DNA from: Limnanthes douglasii subsp. nivea
Taxonomy: Eukaryota > Streptophyta > Magnoliopsida > Brassicales > Limnanthaceae
DNA length: 64,000 bases
NCBI GenBank assembly: GCA_036936605.1
Contig: JAUPFV010000005.1
Coordinates: forward strand, 50,116,742 to 50,180,741
Direction of reading: 5' to 3'
Position 1 is the first letter of the stretch, and each line of letters begins with the position of its first letter. Below the pieces are notes generated by a model. It did not search any database. It had not been told where the DNA came from and saw only the letters and a list, made by a program, of their open reading frames with translations. Positions 15,101 to 24,596 of the stretch are shown in pieces. The position numbers and the translations under genes were made by a program.

Positions 15101-16827
15101 AGTTGCTTCTGAGAACTTTTCTATTCACATATTACAAGCAAGATGTAAATCTTTAAGAACATCATAAAATAAAATACAACTAAACTAAAAGCTTCGAGAA
15201 AATGGGAAGTAAAAGAAGAAGCTCACCTGATCTGAAGAAGCAGCTAGCTCATGGATACTCCTTGCCAGTTGTGAATATGAAACTGGCTGTATACAAGACA
15301 GATTGCGTTGAATACCCCAGATAAGAAATGATATTAATTACAAAATAAATAATCGTAAAGAGCAAGATTCCATGTAGAGTGGAAATACATTTCCTACTGT
15401 CAGAACGTAAATCTATATCTTATGAGAATCAAAATGTCGAAACACATTAACATGGTATGCAAGAGGAACAAAAACCGTGACAATAGGAAGCTGAACAATC
15501 ATCATCTTCAATAAATTGTTCAATTCTCTAATACTTTCCAGAGTAAGTGCAATACATACATGACTGCAAATTGTTCAGTATCTATAGGACAATGACAATT
15601 TGATGTCATGACTGCAAATTGTCCCACAATGGGGAGCATGTTCTACAATTTAGGGTTATACTAAGTGTATAATATACCAATGGTGAGCTCAGGAACCAAT
15701 AGATTGCTAATTTGCAGCCAGTTATTTGTTAGTCCATTCACATTGAACAGCTGTGTGAAGACTGAACGGAACACTTCACACTTGGAAAGGGTGAGACACC
15801 AGAAGATTGATGGAAATACAATAATTCGAGACTCATTTGGTGATTTCTAAAGTAGAACAAATGGACTTCTCAAGAGAAGTGCAAACTAGTGCTGAATTTC
15901 AAGAAAAATGCAGTGCAAAAGAATTGTTTCTGAGTACTGTTCTTTTTGGTACTACTCCAATTCAAACCACATGCAGGATATTCGATGTTGCTTCGTACTG
16001 CAGTTTAACAAATTTTATAGTTGACTCCCTAACAATGCCCCCGCTGAGTAAATGAACTGAAGTATAGGATATAAGGAATCTGTATCTCAGTGAAGCTACC
16101 TAATCAAAGCGCAGTCAGACAGATTTTTTGAGGTCCTGGATCTAACCAGAGTACAAGAGCCAATCCTCATAAGGCAAGAACTAGCAACTAAATCTGGTTC
16201 CAGATACCGTCACTCAGCAAGCAAAGTAAGAGAGGGCAGCATTATAAACATGATGCAACCCAGTGAGTTATACTGTGAGAATTTTGAAACACTTCAAAAA
16301 ACCCTTATCGGATTTGTCGCTTTCTAGTTAGAGAAGCAGGGAATGAGGCCTAAACTATTCTCCTTAAAATCAAACGATAGAAATAGGAAAGTTTGAACAA
16401 ATAATTAGTATGACCTACTCACATCAATCTCTCTTTCTTAATCTCAGTACCTTCTTCTTTTGCCTCTGAGGCATGATATTAGTCTTAACAGGATGCAAAG
16501 CAGCTTTAGCAGCAGAAATGGTTTCGGTTGGCAGCTGCATCAAAGTAGCTCTCTTCGACTTTCTCTCTCCCAATGTCGTCTTTGAGGACAACGGCTGTCG
16601 AACCGCTGGCGTCGATGCGGGGCCAACCGATGATGAGACTGAGGAAGATGAAGACGCAGACGACGAGGGAGCTGGTTTCGGCGTCGGGTCCGCCGATATC
16701 AGATCCATCAGGGTCATCCCTGAGGACTCCTGTGACAGACGGCAGTAGATAAAATTCAGATGTAAATCAGCGCCGATAAATGAAATGTAAATCGGAAGAT
16801 CTAGGGTTTCGACGAACTTACCGACAT
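152..16827 (-). CDS. TASH3: TASH3, SH3-domain subunit of the TPLATE endocytic complex
   Basis: TASH3 is a large subunit of the plant TPLATE complex, an adaptor at the plasma membrane for clathrin-mediated endocytosis; its SH3 domain has been linked to ubiquitinated cargo. Here 27 coding exons join in phase to 1,201 codons plus TGA, close to the roughly 1,200 residues I recall for the Arabidopsis protein. The start ATG (16,827-16,825) sits in a tiny first coding exon encoding only M-S; exon 2 continues ESSGMTLMDLISADP, then a Ser/Pro-rich disordered stretch and a basic KRATLMQ segment. The middle is an alpha-solenoid-like region. The SH3 domain spans about residues 1143-1197: ALYDF opens it, GWFYVKK carries the conserved Trp, and GLVPVLYV closes it before SQS-stop. 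No frameshift or stop was found, so it is probably functional. Splice borders are predicted by eye. Confidence 0.95.
2508..2530. repeat. ATA trinucleotide microsatellite in a TASH3 intron
   Basis: A short run of about seven ATA units lies in the intron between exons 20 and 21 of TASH3. It is a simple sequence repeat with no other visible role. Confidence 0.8.
6851..7135. repeat. Local segmental duplication in the longest TASH3 intron
   Basis: Two imperfect copies of the same blocks lie in tandem. The block with TTTGGATCAACCAAAATGAG occurs near 6,871 and 7,000. The block GAGGGTCCTACCTT occurs near 6,888 and 7,067. The block TGAAAGTCCAGCCTCTCTTG occurs near 6,955 and 7,097. The period differs between blocks (about 130-180 bases), so deletions followed the duplication. 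The rest of this intron (4,930-7,325) is AT-rich and shows no gene. Confidence 0.75.
7808..8080. mobile_element. MITE-like insertion in a TASH3 intron
   Basis: The stretch starts with GTGTTTGGTT and ends with AACCAAACAC, a perfect 10-base terminal inverted repeat, and the AT-rich inside (about 250 bases) has no ORF. Such ends are common in plant MITEs. I could not settle a target-site duplication, so the superfamily (hAT, Harbinger or Mutator derived) is open. It lies in the intron between exons 14 and 15 of TASH3. Confidence 0.45.
11325..11560 (-). repeat. Duplicated fragment of TASH3 exon 6 in the neighbouring intron
   Basis: About 85 bases around 11,470-11,555 repeat the 3' half of exon 6 (11,617-11,723) almost exactly, including the codons for SSNTEILSKLYEIVFGILDK with few changes. 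The copied unit also includes flanking intron (TAGATAGAC followed by CTCTCATTCC at 11,401 and 11,536), giving a period of about 135-145 bases. In the true exon the donor reads AAG|GTTTGT; in the copy it reads AAG followed by TTTTAT, so the donor is lost. A 23-base tandem repeat sits just beside it at 11,325-11,370. Confidence 0.85.
11840..11960. repeat. 60-base tandem duplication in a TASH3 intron
   Basis: Two imperfect copies in tandem share the core CATCTTCTAGAGTCATTTTG at 11,869 and 11,929, a period of 60 bases. It lies in the intron between exons 5 and 6. No function is apparent. Confidence 0.8.
11961..13121. other. Rest of TASH3 intron 5, no gene seen
   Basis: This part of a large intron shows no domain that I recognise. 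Base composition shifts around 12,460-12,780 to a more GC-balanced stretch with short open frames, which may be an old insertion, but no terminal repeats or protein similarity could be made out. Confidence 0.5.
13351..15027. other. TASH3 intron 4, no gene seen
   Basis: About 1.7 kb of intron between exons 4 and 5. It has short random ORFs only (for example a minus frame at 14,695-15,000 without recognisable motifs). No terminal repeats were noticed. Confidence 0.6.
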
Positions 16828-17245
16828 GCTTGATCGTCAATTCTCGACACGATCAGTATGAATTTCGGTTGCTCTGTAGTGAGTCAGGTTCGAGTCTGAT
16901 GTTAGATCGGAGAAACCCAGCGAAGGAGAGCGATCCCAAGCTTTATGATTCCTTTAGAAGAGTGAAAAGAAAAAGGCCAAATTATTATTTACTGTTTAGA
17001 TGCTAGAAAAAAAAATGTTACCGTTTACTCGGTTAGAACCGAATGAATTTTGATTCATAAAATTTGGTATTTTATTTTATTTTATTAAGTTTTATCTATA
17101 AATCATCCGTAATAATAGAGAAATCACATGTTATTGTTAGATACCTATTCACCGAATATATTCTCGTTTGATCCCCTTTAGTAAAAAAAAAAAAAAAGAC
17201 GATGTGAGTAAATATATTGTCATTTAATATCTAATTTATTTTTAT
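16828..17245 (-). promoter_or_regulatory. 5' leader and upstream region of TASH3
   Basis: The region upstream of the TASH3 ATG. The first about 120 bases are pyrimidine-rich in the minus direction and look like 5' leader; beyond about 16,960 the sequence is AT-rich. No convincing TATA box was found, as is common in housekeeping genes. Only about 420 bases separate the ATG from the Mutator-like terminal repeat at 17,246, so the promoter is either short or partly made of transposon sequence. Confidence 0.5.
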
Positions 17246-17370
17246 GATAAAAGTATTAGTAAATACGCATTTATGTAATTACCGCTAGTACTCAAATTTT
17301 GGATAGTGTTAGTTACTACCTTCATTTAAATTTTGGACAAAATTATCCCCGATTATATATACCCATTTTT
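17246..17370 (+). repeat. Left MULE-type terminal inverted repeat
   Basis: Reading inward from GATAAAAGTATT, this stretch aligns with the reverse complement of 53,275-53,394. Shared blocks include GATAAAAGTATT, TAATAC/TAATTACC, AGTACYCA, GGATAGTRT and TGGACAAAAWTAYCCC. Identity is partial, as expected of two old or related ends. The flanks do not give a clean 9-base duplication. It is read as the left end of Mutator-like sequence because a DUF1985-Ulp1 gene follows inward on both sides. Confidence 0.6.
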
Positions 17371-18267
17371 CACTTCAAGCCTACTTTTTCTCCTTTCTCA
17401 ATCTCCTAAACCAACTTAATCACGTCTAATTTTTTAGAAACCACCAGAGAATCGTTCGACTTCTTAGATACTTTATCTCCAACCATAAACCCTTCCAGGT
17501 TTAACCCAAAATCAGTCGTTCTTCCAACCTTCACCGGATTTCGACCAGTCACCGTCTTATACTCCGTCAAGCGAGTAATCAGCATCTGTTCAACAAGTTG
17601 TCGTCAAGTGATCGCCGGCCGGTGAAGCAACAGTGTTTTACAATAATCAGGTACATCATTCTCGTGGAAAATATCTTTTTTTTTGCGTTTTTGATGACTT
17701 CGAACCACTTGTTTCCGTAATTTGACGATCGACGTTGTTTATTTTACCGGAATCAAGTATTTAGTGATGACAGTTGGTATGTTAGTTTTGGGGTTTATCG
17801 TCGAACCCAGGGGTTTGTTAGGTTGCATGTAATGTTAATACTTTCCTGAGAGTTGTGATGTATGTTAGATGTGCATTAGGTAGTTGCTTGTTGATTTTGG
17901 TGTTCTTTCGATATTTCTCAGATCCCTTCAACGTGCATGTAAAAAATAGAACATTTCGCAGCATGTACATGTGTGTTATAGTACAGTTCGCATCTCCATC
18001 GCGTAGGAATGCAAAAAAATTGCAGTTTCATCATTGTTTATAGTTCAAAGCAATTCGCATCTTGATTGCATGTATATACCATACAGTTCGCAACTTATAT
18101 TTGCAAACAATTCGCAGGCTATCATGCGAGTTGTTTGCAAATACAGGCTTATGGAGCTATAGAAAATTTACAGCCTGTCATGCGAGTTGTGTGAAATTAC
18201 AAGCTGATAGAGTCCCTTTGTGGGAACAATTCGCATGCAGGTGATTATTTGTGTTTGTGCATGAAGT

Positions 18268-19288
18268 ATGACAACAAAACCAAGCTATTACAGGTTAGGA
18301 TTGGTGAGTCTTCTCAAACTGTTGAAAGAGCACCGTATTACTTGTGCCCACATCGAAGCTGCAAGAAACACACCCTTCTACACGCTTTTGAAAACGGCGT
18401 TCGACCTCCGGAATATGGCAGAGCTACCGAAGAAAAAGTTTTATTCGAACATTCAATGGGTTGTGGAGAGGTTCTCCGTCGATAAAGACGCCTTCCGACT
18501 TGGGTCAAAGTTTGTGAAGCTAACGACACATGATGTGAAGGTCATATTCGGGCTTAAGCGCGCCACATAAGAAATTACGTTAACGAAAGATGGAGCATTC
18601 CACAACAGATACGTAAACGACGAGGAGAACGGATCAAGGATGATGAAGAAATACTTTATGGGTGAAACGTCGAGGAAGATAGGACCGACGAATACTAAAA
18701 CCATAACAAACGTCATTTTAAAGGTACCCGTAAATGGACTTCATCTTATAAGCAGAATGCTGAACTTTATAAATATAGCATGTTGTCGTGGGTTTTACAG
18801 GCAGGTATAGAAAGAGCCATCAGCGAAGGGGGGAGCATGAGTCAGAAGATGTTGCACGACTGTTGATATTGTTTTTGTGCTTAACCCTATTCTACTCGGT
18901 TCTGGAGATGTAATGGGTTGGAGTGTGCTTTATTTTGTTAAATACCTCGACAGAATAAACGATTACGACTGGTCTGGATCAATAGCGTTCAAGCTTCTCC
19001 AATCTATCAAGAGCTGCTTAGCTATCAAAAAACCCGATAGAGTCGTCGGTTGCGTCGCCCTTCCAATTGTAAGAGTGATTTATTCAGTGTAAATATTAGT
19101 TATATACGGAGCATCTTGATGATAATACTTGTCCCGATGCAGCCCTTCATCATGGAGCACTCAACAATCGGGCTAGAGGTCGTAAAGCCGACCATGATCC
19201 CAAGGTTTTTCAAATGGTGGGGATTTGAGTGCCTATCATCGACCGTGTCGGTGCTTGTAAGAATACCTCTGCTGAAAAATTATGAGGT
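18268..19288 (+). pseudogene. DUF1985-like domain exons of copy A
   Basis: Exon 1 (18,268-18,721) encodes NTPFYTLLKTAFDLRN, then FRLGSKFVKLTTHDVKVIFGL, the pattern 'F.LG.KFV.LT..DV..IFGL' seen in DUF1985. Exon 2 (about 18,801-19,067) gives GDVMGWSVLYFVKYLDRIN and DYDWSGSIAFKLL, matching DYDWS in copy B. Exon 3 (19,142-19,288) gives PFIMEHSTIGLEVVKPTMIP and FKWWGFE. A TAA interrupts exon 1 and a frameshift interrupts exon 2. Confidence 0.7.
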
Positions 19289-19726
19289 ATGATTTATATA
19301 TTTATATAGACAACTATCCGGCATTAGAGTTGCATACAACTCTTTTCTGCCATAGTACCAAACAACTCTTAGGATACCACGAGAGTTGTTCGATATTGTA
19401 TTGAATTTGGGTATTAAACAAATCTCATGATATCCTGAGAGTTGTTTGATATTCAATTAAAATGTGGTATCGAACAATTCGCAACTTATAATTTGCAAAC
19501 AATGCTCAGGAAAACCTGAGAGATATTAGCAACCAAATAGATGATGGATTTGATAACAACTCTCAGGATATTCTGAGAGTTGTTTGCAACTCCAAGCTAT
19601 TAGAGTTCCAAACAACTATCAGGATATCATGCGATTTGTTTGCAAAAAACAGTCAGTATATAACCTGATACTTTCCAAACAAACCGTGTGCAGCTATTTA
19701 CTTTCATGTTCCTACCTTCATAGGTT

Positions 19727-21713
19727 TTGAAAGGTCCACTATGTCTTACTAAGGTTGAAAGCAAAGCATTTAGAGGAGCAGTAGGTAGTGGAGATGCGCA
19801 TGCGAAACCAATTTCACCAAAAGAAAAGCGCAACCCTAAAAACAAGGAAACGAGCATCACAGAAACAGAAAGAATCCAATCAGGTGATATCAGTCAGACC
19901 CCAACCACAAATAGTCCCCCGGCCAGTGATTCTACCAACGCCGATTGGGACATCCCAGTAGGGGTGCGAGGACGAAGTCACCACTAGTATGAGTGACACG
20001 ATCGGTAATTTTGTCCTCAAACGCAGAGGGGCTACTCCAAAGAAGTCTGGAACTGAAGGTACATCGAAGCGTTTGAAGATGTACAGCGATAAGAACAAGT
20101 ACCAGCGGAAGATAGACAAACAAGCGAAAGAAGTAAATATGAAATTAAACCTTACGTAAACGTAGATTTAATCGCTTTAACCAGCATTGAATATGTTATA
20201 ATACGTCTGCTATTACTTTTTCAGCTTGAATAATTAAAATTGAAGATAGCGGAGCTTGAAACACAACAACTCCGTAATGCTTTCTCTCATCTAATATTCT
20301 AGATTGGAAGCCCTGCAAAAAAGAAGGGACCTGGACTACCAGCATTGCCAGCAGAAGTGACGTCCACTGAATTGCAGGCATTTGTGCCAGCTGAAATTCA
20401 GGATAATGACCCGAATCAGGATGAGCAAATGCTGAATGCTGAAAAACATGGTGGAGTAGTGCCGAAAGAGAAGGATGATGATGGGAACCATTCACCCGTA
20501 CCGGTACCATCTATTGTACCTGGAAAGAATGATACAAACGATTGTCTTAGGGAAATTTTGGTTTTAGAATAAGAGGCAGAGGAGCCATATGTACAAAGAC
20601 ATAAAGAGTTGTTGGTGTTCACAGAGACGGACACCACAAAGAGACAGACAGACAAGTCTTCTCCTACACAGGAGGCAGCGACAGGTCTGAGTCCTCCAAA
20701 TGATAAAGAAAGACATGAGTCTCTTGCGAATGACCGACAGATCGTACCTCACATGCCAGAGGAGATAGGCTGCCAAGAAAACAGAGCTAAAAGGTAGAAG
20801 CTCGTGAGAAGGAAGTGGCAGTGGAAGAATCTGGACGCACAAACGCAGATAGCCGTGAAGATGTAAGTGGATCGAAAGTACACTAAGATTCAAATATCTT
20901 AATATATTATTGTGATAAAATTGTCTGTGTACTAATGTTTATTGTTGTATACATATTCAAACAAAATCAGTGTATGTATTTAAAACAATCAGGGGTTTTC
21001 TCATTGTATACATATTCAAACAACTCGCATTAGGATAACTTTAAACAAATCTCAGGACTTGTGTAGTCCAAACAATTCTCGGGATATCATTAGACTTGTT
21101 CTATATTTTATTGATTTGAGTATCATACAGACCGCATGGTATCATGTGAGTTGTTTGATATTCTGATCTCAAACAAATCTCAGGTTATCATGCCACTTGT
21201 TTTCAAATCATACTGCAGTATGCTTAAGCCATCCACCTTTTTATTTTGTATTTTATATGAAACAGCGGACCGATAGACAACACCCACATGAATAACAACA
21301 AAATCAAGGTAAGAAACAACAACAACAACACTAACAATAACAACAACACCCACAAGAAGAACAAGAACAATATAATAAAAAAACAAGAACAAGAACAACA
21401 AATAGCCTTGGCAAAGAGAGAAAGGCTAACACAAGACGTAGCTCCGGAAGAGTCAGAATCTGTCAATCCATATAAGAAGCTGGAACTACTTAGCCAGGGA
21501 GAAAGACCATTAGAAGACCAAACCCGAGACGGAGATGTACCTCAAAAACCAACAATGGCTTACGCAAAGTCAGAATTGTTAAGCCAAGGTGAATTTGTAG
21601 TACCAGTATTGAATCAACCGCAAAACATAGAAGGCCAAGCTCCAAAGTCGAACGATAACACAGTATGTTCACCTAATGCATCTATTGATGGTATTTACAC
21701 TCAAGTTTTATAG
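19727..21713 (+). pseudogene. Charged linker exons of copy A
   Basis: Open pieces at 19,727-19,987, 20,345-20,572, 20,609-20,797 and 21,288-21,713 are rich in Lys, Glu, Pro and Asn and have no recognisable fold. They sit between the DUF1985 and Ulp1 parts, where such genes have a long low-complexity linker. The Asn-rich start of the last piece comes from an AAC repeat (about 21,288-21,400). Spaces between them hold the palindromic repeat family. Confidence 0.5.
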
Positions 21714-22369
21714 ATATTTTTAAATGAAATTGATAGTGTTGAGTTCGATGGTGTAATACAACGGTCTTTGGAGAATATGTCGGAGGATGACATAAATGAT
21801 TTTTGTCGACACGATCCAGAGATCATGGCAAAGCAGTCAACGACATTGGTTGTCGCTGACCGTGCGGTAAGGGCTATTTTAAATGATTTCGCAGCATATC
21901 ATGAGACTTGTGTGGATGTATAATACGAGATATAAACAAATCTTAGGATATCGTGAGAATTGTTCAACATTCTATTTAATTGGAAACTCAAACAATTCGC
22001 ATGTTATCCCGAGAGTTGTTTGGTATTCTATTTAATTAGAAACTCAAACAATCTCTATGCTGTCCTCGTAGTTGTTTTATATTATATTCAATAAGAAACT
22101 CGCACAATTCGCATGTTAGCCTGCAAATTGTTTTGGGAAGTTAATATTATGATGCACGACACACTCTCTTTTAATTTTTGTTATTTTATATGTTCAAGTC
22201 AAGGGAAGAGACAGGGCAACCTAATTTTAATCTACTGACACCAACACAGCATCCAGAGGAAGAGGAAGATGAAGAGATAATTATAACAGAAGCTCCAGCG
22301 CCACAAGTAACTCTCACCAACTGGCCAAAGAGAACACAGACAACTGACCAGATCGATGTCCATTAATAC

Positions 22370-22930
22370 CACAAAATACTGATAATTAAAGCCAGAGAAG
22401 ACTTCATCGATCCAGTAGTATGGAATTTACCAAGGAATTTACCAACATCCAAGTTTCCCTACAGAATTAGTGTGCAAATGACTGATGTGCTGGCACTACC
22501 TTTTGAACTGGAGTTGGATGTAAAGGTATCCAATTGTCAACCAACTCTCTTGAATGTTTCAAACAAGTCTCGTATATTTGACATAAATAAACAAAAAAAT
22601 TCATAGGTTGTGGATGCTTCGATTCGAAAGATGGTCAAAGAAGTAAATTGGAAAGTTCCATGCAAAACTGTTCTTGAAATGAAATATGACTGCGTACTGA
22701 TTTCGGGCATAACTACGGTAAGTTTAGCTATAAACTATAAAAACCTCGCATGTTCTTGTTGTAATATACTATTGCTTGAATGCAGCATCACATGTACATG
22801 AGAGCCGAAATAAAAAAATTAGTCGACGATGTTTTTAGCAAATTGTATGGAAACCACAACCTCATCCCCATTCCAATATGCAGCAAGAAACAGGACCAAG
22901 TCAACCATTGGACCTAAGAGTTGTTTGCAA
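22370..22930 (+). pseudogene. Truncated Ulp1 (C48) protease domain of copy A
   Basis: Three exon-like pieces: 22,375-22,526 (VVWNLPRNLPTSKFPYRIS, then LPFELELDVK and a GT donor), 22,604-22,719 (ending CVLISGITT with GTAAG donor), and 22,785-22,910 (RAEIKKLVDDVFSK, then PIPICSKKQDQVNHW). NHW is the catalytic His motif of Ulp1 proteases. The frame then meets TAA, and the Asp, Gln and Cys parts of the triad are absent, replaced by repeat DNA. Copy B has the matching exons in the same order. Confidence 0.65.
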
Positions 22931-23130
22931 ATCAAGTACTTTTACACTCATGCGTGGACAAAATGTAAACAATTCACAATTGTATCTGAGAGTTGTTATA
23001 AACTCTTGAATTTTCTGGTAGTTGTTTGCAACTCTTGGATTTCCTGAGAGTTGTTCGCAATTCACAGGATATCCTAAGAGATGCATGCAATTCTCATGAA
23101 ACCCTGAGAATTAGTAACACAATTCACATC

Positions 23131-24080
23131 TTCCTCGTTAGATACATCACATAATTCGCATCTTCAACGTTAAAAATCATTAAGCAATTTGCATCTTTTG
23201 TCGGGAATTCATGGACAAATAAAACGCATAGTTTACACATGTTTCACGTTCGAAATCAACATCTAATACACTAAAAATCATTATATAAATAGTTAAACAA
23301 GGATTAACGACAAACATTAACAGAATTACCATTGATCACTTGAACAAAAACAAAAAAAAACAGAGAAAAGCTCGAACAAGATTTACTAAGAATATAAATA
23401 GTAGAATATCACCTATTATAGCTCAGATGTCCAACAAATAACTTCAAAATCGGTAGTTAATCACGATTACCTAAAAGCGACATGTAAACTCAAAACAAGA
23501 GAGATTCCAACAATAATGAATAACGCGTGATCAACTCTTGTACGTAGAAAAAAGTGGTTAGATAGATTTTATACAAAACTTACAAAAATATACAGACCTT
23601 CTAACTCTCCGATCACCATAAAATTATGGTTTCTTGGTGGTTCACGGTGGTTTTTAGGGTTAGGTGGTTATAGTGGCTAACAAATTCAAATCTTTAAAAG
23701 TTAGAAAATGAGGATGGTTCCAGTATCCTCAACCACCGTAATCGTCGTTTTACCAAAATTATAGTTCGGGTACGTTTAAACAGTCGAGAACTTGTTTTTC
23801 TTCCCTCTAATAGTTGAAGCTTTGATTTATGACCATCGAACAGTTACTTTCGTCCTCCAACGTTAACCATCAGTAGTCACATCTCAAGTATACTACCTAC
23901 TGCAACTCGTCCGTTTTTTCCAACATTTTTTCCTAACTCAACTAAAAATCATGTTTTGGTTCTTATTGTAACATCACCAATTCATGTTTTTTATTTGATT
24001 TTTAAGTTAAAAAAGTTTTAACCCAACTTCCTGGTCGAGTTTGCTAAATTTTTATGGTTATATATTATAGTTTTATTGAT
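23131..24080. other. Boundary between the two MULE parts, no gene
   Basis: AT-rich sequence with no ORF that I can support. It should hold the right end of copy A's element and the left end of the element with MURA, but neither a TIR like those at 17,246 and 53,394 nor a target duplication could be found. A minus-direction stretch near 23,570-23,680 rich in ACCACC and AACCCTAAAAACC looks like a gene leader of the kind also seen at 17,440-17,520. Confidence 0.4.
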
Positions 24081-24596
24081 TTCTGGAACAGGATGTGATT
24101 GCGCACAAAGAGGATGCATTTTTTGAATAGGTTGAGAGATTGCGATTTATGTGGCAATATTGTAACATTGCTAGATATGTTAATATGTTTACTGTATTTG
24201 CGTGCGTTTTGACATTACTAGATTGGTACTTTTGTTTATTTCCATTGCGATTGTTGTTTTTATTGATTGTGATTGTACTGACATTGCAATTCTAATGTAC
24301 TGGCTTGTTTGCTAGATTGAAATTTTATTTGTCGTGGATTCCATTGCAGTATTCCAACTTAGTGACATTCCAAGATACGAACATTATAAATCATCTCATT
24401 AATAGAAATTGCTAGATTGTTCTTCGCCATTGCGATTTACGAGTAAGAACGTATCTGCTAGATAAGGTTACTTATTTGTTTACGCGATTGCAGTTCATAT
24501 CATAACACTGCTAGATATGACCTTTAATGAGGTTGTGATTGTATAAGTAAGACGTTGCTTAGATTGGTTGTAAAATTGATAAATCAATTTGTTATG

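Larger units (their letters stand above)
152..16827 (-). other. TASH3: Exon map of the TASH3 gene
   Basis: Coding exons in transcript order: 16822-16827, 16451-16729, 15227-15286, 15028-15108, 13122-13350, 11617-11723, 11047-11109, 10678-10778, 10434-10528, 10285-10305, 9776-9871, 9565-9685, 9246-9431, 8853-9049, 7326-7597, 4828-4929, 4282-4458, 3984-4172, 2971-3212, 2750-2896, 2134-2350, 1381-1509, 1135-1263, 887-931, 611-790, 395-454, 152-226. Each junction has GT and AG, and the codon phase carries through every one. Exon 10 is a 21-base micro-exon (it supplies most of GKLANPG). Phase decided two acceptors: at 9,872 and 10,779, nearer CAG sites would break the frame. The longest introns are 4,930-7,325, 13,351-15,027, 11,724-13,121 and 7,598-8,852. 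Confidence 0.9.
18268..22930 (+). pseudogene. DUF1985-Ulp1 gene of a MULE, copy A (decayed, truncated)
   Basis: This is a broken gene of the type carried by Kaonashi-like MULEs: an N-terminal DUF1985 domain, a charged linker, and a Ulp1 (C48) cysteine protease domain that normally resembles SUMO proteases. It starts at MTTKPSYYRLGLVS and keeps intron-like gaps, for example donors at 18,722, 19,068 and 19,289 and acceptors near 19,141 and 19,726. Damage includes an in-frame TAA at 18,568, a frameshift near 18,890, and loss of the protease domain beyond the catalytic His region. A homologous but well-diverged copy lies inverted at 53,036-28,038 (copy B). It is not expected to make protein. In true Kaonashi elements the role of the protease is unknown. 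Confidence 0.75.
18100..23110. repeat. Intronic palindromic repeat family of copy A
   Basis: Dozens of short units built from AAACAACTCTCAGG plus GATATC plus its complement occur in the gaps between copy A exons: about 18,100-18,190, 19,362-19,460, 19,555-19,650, 21,020-21,210, 21,935-22,140, 22,540-22,580 and 22,915-23,110. At 19,555-19,584 two 12-base arms (AACAACTCTCAG and its exact complement) flank GATATT, so the unit can form a hairpin. A related AATTCGCATCTT motif joins near both ends (about 18,050 and 23,160). The exons themselves are free of it. Confidence 0.8.

Noticed and set aside
21288..21420. Asn-rich coding region as a prion-like domain
   Set aside because: It is an AAC/AAT simple repeat inside a decayed linker with stops around it.
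19320..22140. Regularly recurring palindromes resembling a CRISPR array
   Set aside because: Spacing and unit sequence vary, units are split between gene exons, and the context is a plant transposon.
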